A DNA stretch of 6,812 nucleotides from Chitinophagaceae bacterium (GCA_947461495.1 CANHLV010000101.1:1-6812); one strand, 5' to 3'; shown: positions 1-5,931, numbered from the stretch's first letter. Notes: generated from the sequence alone by a model not told the origin. Made by a program: numbers and translations.

Positions 1-1
1 A

Positions 2-922
2 CATGGCTGGAGATGGACTTTAGGGAAAACACAATACGATTGGATGAAAAAAACGCTTGAAGAGAACGACAGTAAAAAATTCAAATTCGTTTTTGCGCAT
101 CAAATTATTGGCGGAGATCCTGACGGCCGCGGTGGTGTAGAATTTGCCGACAGATATGAATGGGGTGGAAAAAGTTTAAATGGTGAGGATTCATTTGCTT
201 TTTACAGACCAGGATGGTACAAGCCGATTAAAGATTTATTAAAAGAACATAAAGTAAATATTTTCTTCCATGGTCATGATCATTTTTATGGCAAGCAGGA
301 AAAAGATTGTTTGGTTTATCAGGAAACACCTCAGCCTAGCCATCCAAATCCATCTAACAGCGATGTCGTGAATTATGCAGATGATTACGGATATCACGAA
401 GGCATCATACAAGCTAGTTCCGGACACATGCGTGTAACCGTTGCCCCTGCAGGTGTTACCGTAGATTATGTAAGAACGTATTTACCAGCAAATGAAGATG
501 CCACACATCACAATAAAGATGTTTCTGCAACTTACTTTATCAGCAGCACCAACAATTGTTATGATTCAACCTCACCGCCACCGGTAAACGATTCCTTAAC
601 GCTAGTAAGTAATGTTACACCAACTTTGTACAATTGCAATTACGATATCAGAGATAACATCTATCCCAATCCATTTTCAGATCAAACCAAAATTGAATTT
701 GAAATTAAGAATGCTGAAAATTTACATTTCTTGATTCATAACGATTTAGGGCAGTTGGTGAGAAGATGGGATTACAATAACAAAGTTCCTTTAGGAAAAT
801 ATTTGATTGTTTGGGATGGCAAAAATGCAGCAGGAAGTAAACTGCCTTCCGGAACTTATTTCTATTCCATCAGAGGAGATAATGGGGTGATTAAATCTGG
901 GAAGATTGTGTTGGTGAGATAA
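2..922 (+). CDS. Secreted metallophosphoesterase with type IX sorting domain, 3' part only
   Basis: The reading frame is open from the window edge. The 14 codons before the first ATG (position 44) encode family-like sequence (TLGKTQYDW), so that ATG is internal and the true start lies outside. The catalytic half is a calcineurin-like metallophosphoesterase: FVFAHQ (about 89-106) supplies a metal-ligand histidine and FFHGHDH (263-283) is the GHDH metal-binding motif. The earlier DxH and GNHE motifs should lie upstream of the window. After a linker, the last 87 or so residues (YPNPFSDQTKIEF to KIVLVR, 659-919) form a type A C-terminal sorting domain with an Ig-like fold, which directs export across the outer membrane by the type IX system and usually surface attachment. 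The enzyme therefore probably acts outside the cell on a phosphate ester that cannot be named from sequence. Many homologues I remember read FAHH where this one reads FAHQ; the first histidine is kept. The family call is firm, the substrate unknown. Confidence 0.9.
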   Translation, partial: HGWRWTLGKTQYDWMKKTLEENDSKKFKFVFAHQIIGGDPDGRGGVEFADRYEWGGKSLNGEDSFAFYRPGWYKPIKDLLKEHKVNIFFHGHDHFYGKQEKDCLVYQETPQPSHPNPSNSDVVNYADDYGYHEGIIQASSGHMRVTVAPAGVTVDYVRTYLPANEDATHHNKDVSATYFISSTNNCYDSTSPPPVNDSLTLVSNVTPTLYNCNYDIRDNIYPNPFSDQTKIEFEIKNAENLHFLIHNDLGQLVRRWDYNNKVPLGKYLIVWDGKNAAGSKLPSGTYFYSIRGDNGVIKSGKIVLVR

Positions 923-943
923 GCTTTGCCACTAAGAGGCCAA

Positions 944-1072
944 GCCCCCTAAATCCCCCAAAGGGGGAAATGAGCTTAGCGCAACCTTACTTAATCCATT
1001 CTCTTAAGTAAAAAAATCTAAGCCAACCCAAGCAAAACATAATCAAAGTCCCCTTTGGGGGATTTAGGGGGC
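944..1072. repeat. Nested inverted repeat between convergent genes, palindromic MITE/REP-like element or bidirectional terminator
   Basis: The left arm (944-966) and right arm (1050-1072) are perfect reverse complements over 23 bases; the left arm begins GCCCCCTAAATCCCCC and runs into AAAGGGG. Inside them lie two further matched pairs in nested order: GCTTAG (974-979) with CTAAGC (1018-1023), and TTACTTAA (987-994) with TTAAGTAA (1004-1011). The whole 129 bases can fold into one interrupted hairpin on either strand, and each outer arm can also fold alone (CCCCC-AAA-GGGGG). The right arm ends two bases before the stop codon of the minus-strand lipoprotein gene, and the left arm starts 21 bases after the phosphoesterase stop. 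The G/C blocks stand out from the AT-rich surroundings. I recall similar C5-TAAAT-C5 sequences recurring between genes in Bacteroidota genomes, which would make this a dispersed repeat, but only one copy is visible here. Confidence 0.8.
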
Positions 1073-1074
1073 CT

Positions 1075-2079
1075 TTACAACTCCACCAAACTATTTTTCA
1101 AATCCGAAAATGAAGTAATTACAGGTGTTAGGTTTACCATTTGGTACCCTCCTGAAGTTGCAATAGATGTGGTATTGATAGTTGCCTGAGTAGAAAAATA
1201 ATAACCTCCTTGTTTTGATATTACAGTTATTATAGCAGTTCTGCCCGCCGGTAATAATCCAGTTTTAAAAATTTTGGTAGATAAATCAACTTCAAAATTG
1301 ATCGCCGCTTTTACATCATTAAATGATATAAAGGCAATTGTGTTGGCATTGGTGTAGTTTGAAGGTAATCTTAACGCAACTTTTGACTGTTGATTGTTGT
1401 AAAAACTATCACTACTGCAATTAAACCAACCAGTATTGCTTACGTTCACGGTATGAATATCTCCAAATGTTACGATATTATTATGAACCGAATCAAGAGG
1501 TTGCTGCCAACTTGAATAAAGTAAATCCATCTGATGCTCTGTAAATAATTTCATACCAGGATATGCATTATCAGAATGATAACTCACTTTAATATTATTA
1601 TTGGGAGCAATAAATAATTCTTCGTGATTCATGTTATAAAAGCTTACAAAAAAAGTTCCTCCAGGTGATAATAAATTTCCCGAATTTGAAATGTTTTGTT
1701 TCAACATAAGGACAGACTCTCCTATTGTGTGTAAAGCAGTTGATTTTACAATCATATCGCCGAAAAAAATATCTCCCGAACCTGTAACTATGCTTCCCGC
1801 AGTAATTGAAAAATTTAACATTGAAGTGGTTACAAAATTTAAATTAGAACCAGCTATAAGTGAAACAGTATCTAAATCATAGTCCAACGCTAATTCTTGT
1901 TTCAATTCGTACGCACCCGAATTTTCAGAAATAGATGCATACCATGTTGTATCTGGTCCAATTGGATAATTAGCATCAGGCATGGTAAAATCAATATCTT
2001 TTTGACAAGAGACCATACCATTGACCATCAAGCAGGAAATTAAAATAAATAAAAGTTTATTTTTCATAGTTGTGTTCAT
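1075..2079 (-). CDS. Putative envelope lipoprotein, last gene of the sigma/anti-sigma unit
   Basis: The 334-residue protein starts with a lipoprotein signal: Asn/Lys-rich n-region, hydrophobic stretch (residues 9-20), then MVSC with Cys25 as the likely lipidated residue. A second ATG at codon 5 (2065-2067) is an equally usable start. The mature protein is rich in Asn, Ser, Thr and aromatic residues and looks all-beta. Residues 80-165 resemble a recurring Bacteroidota beta-sandwich unit with the pattern 'S.SG.LLSPGGTFFVSF...L.IAP', and GWFNC (217-221) resembles the GW(I/F)NC(D) motif I remember from uncharacterised members of that group. No catalytic motif is visible. The gene lies 43 bases after the beta-barrel gene on the same strand, with no terminator seen between them, so it is probably co-transcribed with the sigma factor. 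It could be a regulon effector or part of the sensor. Export and lipidation are well supported; function is unknown. Confidence 0.8.
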   Translation of the reverse strand: MNTTMKNKLLFILISCLMVNGMVSCQKDIDFTMPDANYPIGPDTTWYASISENSGAYELKQELALDYDLDTVSLIAGSNLNFVTTSMLNFSITAGSIVTGSGDIFFGDMIVKSTALHTIGESVLMLKQNISNSGNLLSPGGTFFVSFYNMNHEELFIAPNNNIKVSYHSDNAYPGMKLFTEHQMDLLYSSWQQPLDSVHNNIVTFGDIHTVNVSNTGWFNCSSDSFYNNQQSKVALRLPSNYTNANTIAFISFNDVKAAINFEVDLSTKIFKTGLLPAGRTAIITVISKQGGYYFSTQATINTTSIATSGGYQMVNLTPVITSFSDLKNSLVEL

Positions 2080-2122
2080 ACATTAATGTTAAGACACTGC
2101 TGACATATTTAATGTTGCCTAA

Positions 2123-3529
2123 TTAAAGATTTAACCTGAGTCCGAATTTAATTCCGGATGTATGATATTTTTGTTTCAATGAAATTTCAGTTTTGTTCAT
2201 TGAAGAAAAATTATATCTCATATATGGTTCTGTCATGATACTCAGTTTCTCATTTATTGAATAATAACAAGAAATCGCTCCTATCCCACCAACTCCAATA
2301 TTTGTTTTGAACTGATAAGGATTAGGGCTCAATCCACTGATATCAACGGGTTGCAATGCATTGTTCAATACTTCTCCCTGATTCCAGCTATGAATATTTA
2401 CAATTAATCCTGTATTGAAGTTTACACTCCATCTGCCTTTTGAAGTTTCATAACCAATCGTTACAGGAATATCAAGTGTCTTGTAATGATTATAACTTGT
2501 TTTGTATCTGGTATTTGAGGTTTGGTAGCTTCCAATAGTGTCACCCGCGGCATTCATGATAAAAACTACTTGTATAATGTTGCCTTGTACATATTTGAAT
2601 TTTTCATTTATCTGACTGAAATTAAGTCCGGCTCTGATATTAAATCCATTGTTGAAAACTTTGGTAAATCTTATTCCGGTGCTGTATGCAGATGCAAAAC
2701 TTGTACTTTCTTTCCTCATTTTCATATATGAAGAATTCGGAGTGTCTGTAAATTGTCTTAACACATAATCAGCTGCTGCATATAATTCAACATATTGTTG
2801 ATTGGCAGCTGGATTTTTATTGTTGTCTGGACAAGGTATATTCAAATTGATTTTTAAAGGTGTTCTCAATTGAGGGATTGTTGATTGTTGCAATGAAATC
2901 ATATCAACAGTTTGAGGAGAACTGAATAACTCTAAATCATTAGAAAATTTAGGATCCGCAAAGGTTTCATTTACGTTGATAGCTTCGTCTATAGATGGCT
3001 GTGATATTGAAACTGAATTACTTACTTTAAAAGATTTTTTTCGTTTTTTATTGAAATTATCTTTCTCAGATTGTTCTTGTTTTTGAGCATTGCCAGTATT
3101 GAATGATTGTTCTATCTGATTAACAACATGATTGACTATCGTTTTTTCTTTTGATACATTTTTGGGAATTGAGATGGCATTCGATTCTTTTTCTTCAATA
3201 ATTATTTTGTTTTCAGTATTAAATGATTGTTGAGTAGGCGAACCATTGAATACAGACGAATTTGAAATCAGTTCATTTGTTTTAGTAGAAGGTATTGAAG
3301 TTGAAAAAGCTATTTTGTTATTGCTGAAATCAATTAAATAATAACCCATCAAACTTCCCGCTGTAACAATTGAAAGTATTATAAAAATAGGGTTTCGCAG
3401 CATGAAAAAGAAAGGTCTTTTCTTATCTTTTTTTTGTTTTATATTTTCCCAGATATGATCAGGAACGGCAGGACGGTAATCGCCTAGTTGCTCCTTTAAG
3501 TGATCATCAAATGGTACTTTAAATTGCAT
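2123..3529 (-). CDS. Probable dual membrane-spanning anti-sigma factor: cytoplasmic head, inner-membrane helix, linker, outer-membrane beta-barrel
   Basis: The 468 residues divide into four parts. Residues 1-42 are a polar, basic-ended head (FDDHLKEQLGDYRP, then HIWENIKQKKDKKRP). Residues 43-65 are a single hydrophobic helix (IFIILSIVTAGSLMGYYLI). Residues 66 to about 235 are a low-complexity Asn/Ser/Lys/Gln-rich linker. Residues 245-468 are an outer-membrane beta-barrel of the OMP_b-brl type, with alternating strands such as YVELYAAADYVL and a C-terminal strand GIKFGLRLNL. There is no cleavable signal peptide: basic residues before the helix and the barrel at the far end place the head in the cytoplasm and the barrel in the outer membrane. 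The gene starts 15 bases after the sigma-factor stop, the usual place for a cognate anti-sigma. This matches my recollection of Dma proteins in Bacteroides. Sigma binding by the short head is inferred; a classical zinc anti-sigma domain is absent. Many genomes would label it simply 'outer membrane beta-barrel protein'. Confidence 0.8.
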   Translation of the reverse strand: MQFKVPFDDHLKEQLGDYRPAVPDHIWENIKQKKDKKRPFFFMLRNPIFIILSIVTAGSLMGYYLIDFSNNKIAFSTSIPSTKTNELISNSSVFNGSPTQQSFNTENKIIIEEKESNAISIPKNVSKEKTIVNHVVNQIEQSFNTGNAQKQEQSEKDNFNKKRKKSFKVSNSVSISQPSIDEAINVNETFADPKFSNDLELFSSPQTVDMISLQQSTIPQLRTPLKINLNIPCPDNNKNPAANQQYVELYAAADYVLRQFTDTPNSSYMKMRKESTSFASAYSTGIRFTKVFNNGFNIRAGLNFSQINEKFKYVQGNIIQVVFIMNAAGDTIGSYQTSNTRYKTSYNHYKTLDIPVTIGYETSKGRWSVNFNTGLIVNIHSWNQGEVLNNALQPVDISGLSPNPYQFKTNIGVGGIGAISCYYSINEKLSIMTEPYMRYNFSSMNKTEISLKQKYHTSGIKFGLRLNL

Positions 3530-3544
3530 ATTTCTTTTTTATTT

Positions 3545-4141
3545 TTAAACGGCCAGTTTTTGACTTTCTAAAATTTGTTTCTGTAACATCATTCTTGCTT
3601 TTGCCAATTGACTTCTGCTGGTACCCGATTGAATACCGAGCATGGAAGCAATTTCATCATGACTATACCCTTCAATAACATACATGTTAAAAACAAATCT
3701 GTACCCATCAGGAAGGTTATTGATGAGCTGCAGTAATTCTTTTTCAGACAAATGAGCATAAGCGCCGGGTTCTGTTGAAAAATAATGATCGGCATCTATA
3801 CCTTCGTGACCGCTGATTTCTTTATCATAACGAATCAAAGCATACTTTTTCAGCGCCGTATTCACTACAATTTTTCTGATCCAGCCTTCAAATGAGCCTT
3901 CTCCTTTAAATTGCTTGATTTTATCGAAAACCTTGATAAAAGCATCCTGAAGCATATCTTCCGCATCAGCGTTATTCCGTGCATAACGCATACAAACACC
4001 TAGCATTTTACCTGCATACATATCAAAAAGTGCTTTTTGAGCACCTTCATTTTTAAGCATACAGCCTCTTACAAGTTGATCCTGAGTCAAATTGCTTTCT
4101 TTTTTTTTGAGATCGACGTTGTATAAAGATGCCTTATTCAA
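3545..4141 (-). CDS. ECF-type RNA polymerase sigma factor
   Basis: A 198-residue group IV (ECF) sigma factor with only the two core domains. Region 2 covers about residues 37-101 (LFDMYAGKMLGVCMRYARN, then ADAEDMLQDAFIKVFDKI and GSFEGWIRKIVVNTAL), which binds core polymerase and the -10-like element. Region 4 covers about residues 133-187 (LPDGYRFVFNMYVIEGYSHDEIASMLGI, given here in parts: LPDGYRFVFNMYVIEG and YSHDEIASMLGI; then SGTSRSQLAKAR), the helix-turn-helix for the upstream element. No ATG fits the N-terminus. The frame is closed by TAA at 4172-4174, and the candidate starts are TTG at 4141 (used here) and TTG at 4090, which gives MTQDQLVRGC, the length at which many relatives begin. 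The first ATG (codon 28) would cut into the first helix. The gene leads the unit containing the membrane-spanning beta-barrel protein and the lipoprotein, and is divergent from the coiled-coil gene. Autoregulation is likely by family habit but is not shown by sequence. Confidence 0.93.
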   Translation of the reverse strand: MNKASLYNVDLKKKESNLTQDQLVRGCMLKNEGAQKALFDMYAGKMLGVCMRYARNNADAEDMLQDAFIKVFDKIKQFKGEGSFEGWIRKIVVNTALKKYALIRYDKEISGHEGIDADHYFSTEPGAYAHLSEKELLQLINNLPDGYRFVFNMYVIEGYSHDEIASMLGIQSGTSRSQLAKARMMLQKQILESQKLAV

Positions 4142-4219
4142 GAAATTTGTTGCTTGTTTGGGACAGCTAATTTAATAATAAACCGCCATTATTGCTTACA
4201 TTTATTTTCTTAAATCACT
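4142..4219. promoter_or_regulatory. 78-base divergent control region between the sigma gene and the coiled-coil gene
   Basis: Both neighbouring transcription units must start in or near this AT-rich gap. Only imperfect matches to the Bacteroidota -7 box TAnnTTTG are visible: TACATTTA (4197-4204) facing the coiled-coil gene, and TAAATTAG on the minus strand (4174 down to 4167) facing the sigma gene. Neither has a TTG at the expected 18-20 base spacing, so no promoter can be fixed. The sigma gene may instead use a promoter read by its own product. No clear operator palindrome was seen. Confidence 0.4.
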
Positions 4220-4732
4220 ATGCAAAACGATAACCTGATTTCGCTGCTAAAAAAAGAAAACGAGCAATTACAGTTCGAACGCAATGATCTCGAATATCTT
4301 ATCAATTTGAGAGAAGAGGAATTGATGATGCTGAAAAATAAAGTTGCTTCTATTGCTGAACTGCAAAGTAAATACGACCAACAGCTATATCATTTGGAAC
4401 AACTTCAGCATTTTATAAGAGAAGAACAGCAAAAAAATATCGGTGCACTGAAAAGAGAAAATGCGATGGAAGAAGAATTGATTCAAAACATAGCCATTGA
4501 AAAAGAATATTACCATTTACATGAGCAATTAAAAAGCTCCATGATAGCTTTGGAAGACACCAATAATCAATTGTCTGATGCGGTTGGCATGTACAAGAAA
4601 TTAAAAGACATGAAAAATAAAATCGCAGCGTTAGAAAGCAATCTGGAAATCGCTCAACTCGATAACCAATTTTTAAAACAAGAACTAGAAGAAATCAAAT
4701 CTGCAGGAATGAATATAGATTCTGATGATTAA
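4220..4732 (+). CDS. Small soluble coiled-coil protein of unknown function, upstream of pdxH
   Basis: This 170-residue protein is almost entirely predicted helix and coiled coil. Leu, Ile and Met recur at heptad spacing among Glu, Lys, Gln and Asn from about residue 5 (LISLLKKENEQLQFE) to about residue 160 (LKQELEEIKSAG), ending in an acidic tail DSDD. There is no proline, cysteine or tryptophan, no signal peptide and no membrane segment, so it should be a rod-like, probably dimeric cytoplasmic protein. The ATG at 4220 is the first in frame and fits the divergent gap. The stop is 9 bases before the pdxH start, so the two are very probably one transcript, but nothing in the sequence links it to vitamin B6. 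I do not recognise the family. A scaffold, cell-division or tether role is possible but cannot be told apart from sequence. Confidence 0.8.
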   Translation: MQNDNLISLLKKENEQLQFERNDLEYLINLREEELMMLKNKVASIAELQSKYDQQLYHLEQLQHFIREEQQKNIGALKRENAMEEELIQNIAIEKEYYHLHEQLKSSMIALEDTNNQLSDAVGMYKKLKDMKNKIAALESNLEIAQLDNQFLKQELEEIKSAGMNIDSDD

Positions 4733-4741
4733 ATTAAAAAT

Positions 4742-5380
4742 ATGTCAAATATAGCCTCCATAAGAAAAGATTACATGTTGCGTTCTTTGTCCGAAGACGA
4801 TGTAAACAAAAACCCCATCAATCAATTTGCTGACTGGTGGGACGAAGCCATCGACAGCAATATTGAAGAAGCAAATGCAATGACATTAGCCACAGTAAAT
4901 GAGCAAGGTTATCCTTCAGCGAGAATTGTTTTATTAAAAGATTTCAATGAATACGGGTTCGTTTTCTTTACCAATTATGAAAGCAGAAAAGGGAAATCGT
5001 TATTGAATAATCCAAAAGCGGCTGTAGTATTTTTTTGGAAAGAGTTGGAACGTCAGGTAAGAATCGAGGGTATTGTTGAGAAAATCAGTGAGGAAGAAAG
5101 TACGGCTTATTTTACATCCAGGCCTATTGAAAGTAAGATTGGCGCTTGGGCATCTCCACAAAGTAAATCCATTGAATCAAGAACTTTTCTTGAAGAGCGT
5201 TTTAAAAATTATGAACAGCAATTTTCAAATCATGATATTCCGAAGCCACCACATTGGGGAGGTTATATAGTAAAGCCGTCAAGAATTGAATTCTGGCAGG
5301 GCAGACCTGGAAGATTGCACGATCGGATTGAATATAATAAAAATAATGAGGGCTGGACTATTGAAAGGCTGGCACCTTAA
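4742..5380 (+). CDS. pdxH: Pyridoxamine/pyridoxine 5'-phosphate oxidase
   Basis: PdxH is an FMN enzyme that oxidises pyridoxamine or pyridoxine 5'-phosphate with oxygen to pyridoxal 5'-phosphate, the last step of the salvage and DXP-dependent vitamin B6 routes, in the cytoplasm as a homodimer. At 212 residues it is full length. The FMN and substrate motifs appear in order: RIVLLK (61-66), FFTNYESRKG (75-84), FWKELERQVRIEG (98-110), SRP (126-128), KIGAWASPQS (132-141), then the C-terminal dimerisation and active-site block PKPPHWGGY (167-175), FWQGRPGRLHDR (184-195) and the closing RLAP (209-212). Arg and His in GRLHDR are the substrate-contact residues of the family. The gene follows the coiled-coil gene by 9 bases and ends 3 bases before a hairpin shared with the convergent THX gene. 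No sign of truncation or transfer. Confidence 0.97.
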   Translation: MSNIASIRKDYMLRSLSEDDVNKNPINQFADWWDEAIDSNIEEANAMTLATVNEQGYPSARIVLLKDFNEYGFVFFTNYESRKGKSLLNNPKAAVVFFWKELERQVRIEGIVEKISEEESTAYFTSRPIESKIGAWASPQSKSIESRTFLEERFKNYEQQFSNHDIPKPPHWGGYIVKPSRIEFWQGRPGRLHDRIEYNKNNEGWTIERLAP

Positions 5381-5383
5381 TAA

Positions 5384-5417
5384 TTTTCCTACCCCATTTT
5401 AAAGTGGGATAGGAAAA
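5384..5417. terminator. Hairpin between the convergent pdxH and THX genes, likely bidirectional terminator
   Basis: TTTTCCTACCCCA (5384-5396) pairs with TGGGATAGGAAAA (5405-5417) across an 8-base loop. In the plus-strand RNA one position is a C-A mismatch. In the minus-strand RNA the same position is a U-G wobble, so the stem is continuous over 13 pairs. The A/T ends of the stem can supply the U-rich side in either direction, though no long separate T-run follows. The location, 3 bases after the pdxH stop and 8 after the THX stop, supports a shared terminator. Confidence 0.65.
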
Positions 5418-5425
5418 GAAGCTAA

Positions 5426-5551
5426 TTATTTTTTTGAAGCTTTCTTAGCAGCTGCATTTTTTGTAGCTGTTTTAGATTTAGCAGGTCTCGTTTTTCCAAA
5501 GCTTCCTGCAAATGTTTTTCCTTTTTTTGTTCTGATGTCTCCGCGTCCCAT
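5426..5551 (-). CDS. 30S ribosomal protein THX (bTHX family), 41 residues
   Basis: The minus-strand frame from ATG at 5551 to TAA at 5426 encodes 41 residues beginning MGRGDIRTKKGKTFAGSFG and continuing KTRPAKS. This is the conserved THX pattern: Thermus THX, as I recall it, begins MGKGDRRTRRGKI and continues through a GTYGKYRP block. THX is a tiny basic protein buried among the 16S rRNA helices of the 30S head. The C-terminal third (about residues 24-41) is an Ala/Lys/Thr/Ser tail longer than in the Thermus protein. The small size makes it easily missed by gene callers. It lies 80 bases downstream of the HU stop on the same strand, separated from it by a strong terminator, so it probably has its own promoter; a candidate -7 box sits in that terminator's loop. 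Confidence 0.93.
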   Translation of the reverse strand: MGRGDIRTKKGKTFAGSFGKTRPAKSKTATKNAAAKKASKK

Positions 5552-5581
5552 TGTATAATAATTTGTTGTTTAGATTGTAAT

Positions 5582-5615
5582 AAAAAAGCAAGACGCAAAT
5601 ATACGTCTTGCTTTT
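5582..5615 (-). terminator. Intrinsic terminator of the HU gene
   Basis: AAAAGCAAGACG (5584-5595) and CGTCTTGCTTTT (5604-5615) are perfect 12-base reverse complements around an 8-base loop. Read on the minus strand, the GC-containing stem GCAAGACG/CGTCTTGC is followed directly by TTTTTT (5587-5582), the classic rho-independent form. It begins about 16 bases after the HU stop codon and stands before the THX gene. Confidence 0.92.
5596..5603 (-). promoter_or_regulatory. Possible -7 promoter box for THX inside the terminator loop
   Basis: The loop of the HU terminator reads TATATTTG on the minus strand, a perfect TAnnTTTG box and identical to the -7 box of the HU promoter. It lies 44 bases upstream of the THX start, a plausible distance. 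No TTG stands 17-23 bases upstream, so only half of the usual promoter is present, and an AT-rich loop could match by chance. Confidence 0.35.
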
Positions 5616-5631
5616 AATTTTTTTTCGCTAA

Positions 5632-5901
5632 TTAGATTTTAGAAGATAATTCTTTACCTGCCTTAAATTTAGCAACTTTTTTAGCTTTGATTTTGATAAC
5701 AGCACCAGTTTGTGGGTTGCGACCGTTACGAGCAGCTCTTTTGGTAACTGAGAAAGTACCAAATCCTACCAATGTAACTTTGTTACCACTTTTCAAAGTT
5801 TTCGTTACTGCTTCGATAAAAGAATCAACTGCAGCGTTTGCCTGAGTTTTTGTGATTTCGGCGTCATCAGCGATTTTCGCGATTAATTCAGCTTTGTTCA
5901 T
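5632..5901 (-). CDS. hup: HU-family histone-like DNA-binding protein
   Basis: An 89-residue nucleoid protein that binds and bends DNA as a dimer. It has the normal HU layout: helical N-terminal half (MNKAELIAKIADDAEITKTQ, residues 1-20, onward to about 40), the GFGTF turn (46-50), and the beta-arm with RNPQTG (61-66), whose Pro63 inserts between base pairs, then a basic C-terminus. The start at 5901 is chosen over an in-frame ATG at 6009 because residue 1 matches the family start, the length is right, and the promoter at 5932-5962 lies inside the would-be extension. Its own promoter and a strong terminator bracket it, so it is a single-gene transcript and probably highly expressed. It could equally be called HU-beta or an HU paralogue; IHF is less likely given the length and arm sequence. 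Confidence 0.96.
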   Translation of the reverse strand: MNKAELIAKIADDAEITKTQANAAVDSFIEAVTKTLKSGNKVTLVGFGTFSVTKRAARNGRNPQTGAVIKIKAKKVAKFKAGKELSSKI

Positions 5902-5931
5902 AATAGAGTTTTTGAAAGATTTTAACTGCAA

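Noticed and set aside
44..46. ATG as the start of the metallophosphoesterase
   Set aside because: Conserved family sequence continues upstream in frame to the window edge, so this Met is internal.
944..1072. CRISPR array or phage attachment site
   Set aside because: There are only two arms, in opposite orientation, with no spacers of regular size, no cas gene, no integrase and no tRNA nearby.
2123..3529. SusC/FecA-type TonB-dependent receptor as the sigma partner
   Set aside because: The barrel part is only about 224 residues and there is no plug domain, TonB box or cleavable signal peptide.
4167..4204. TAAATTAG (minus) and TACATTTA (plus) as firm -7 boxes
   Set aside because: Each differs from TAnnTTTG and neither has a TTG at the right spacing. 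Mentioned only as weak candidates.
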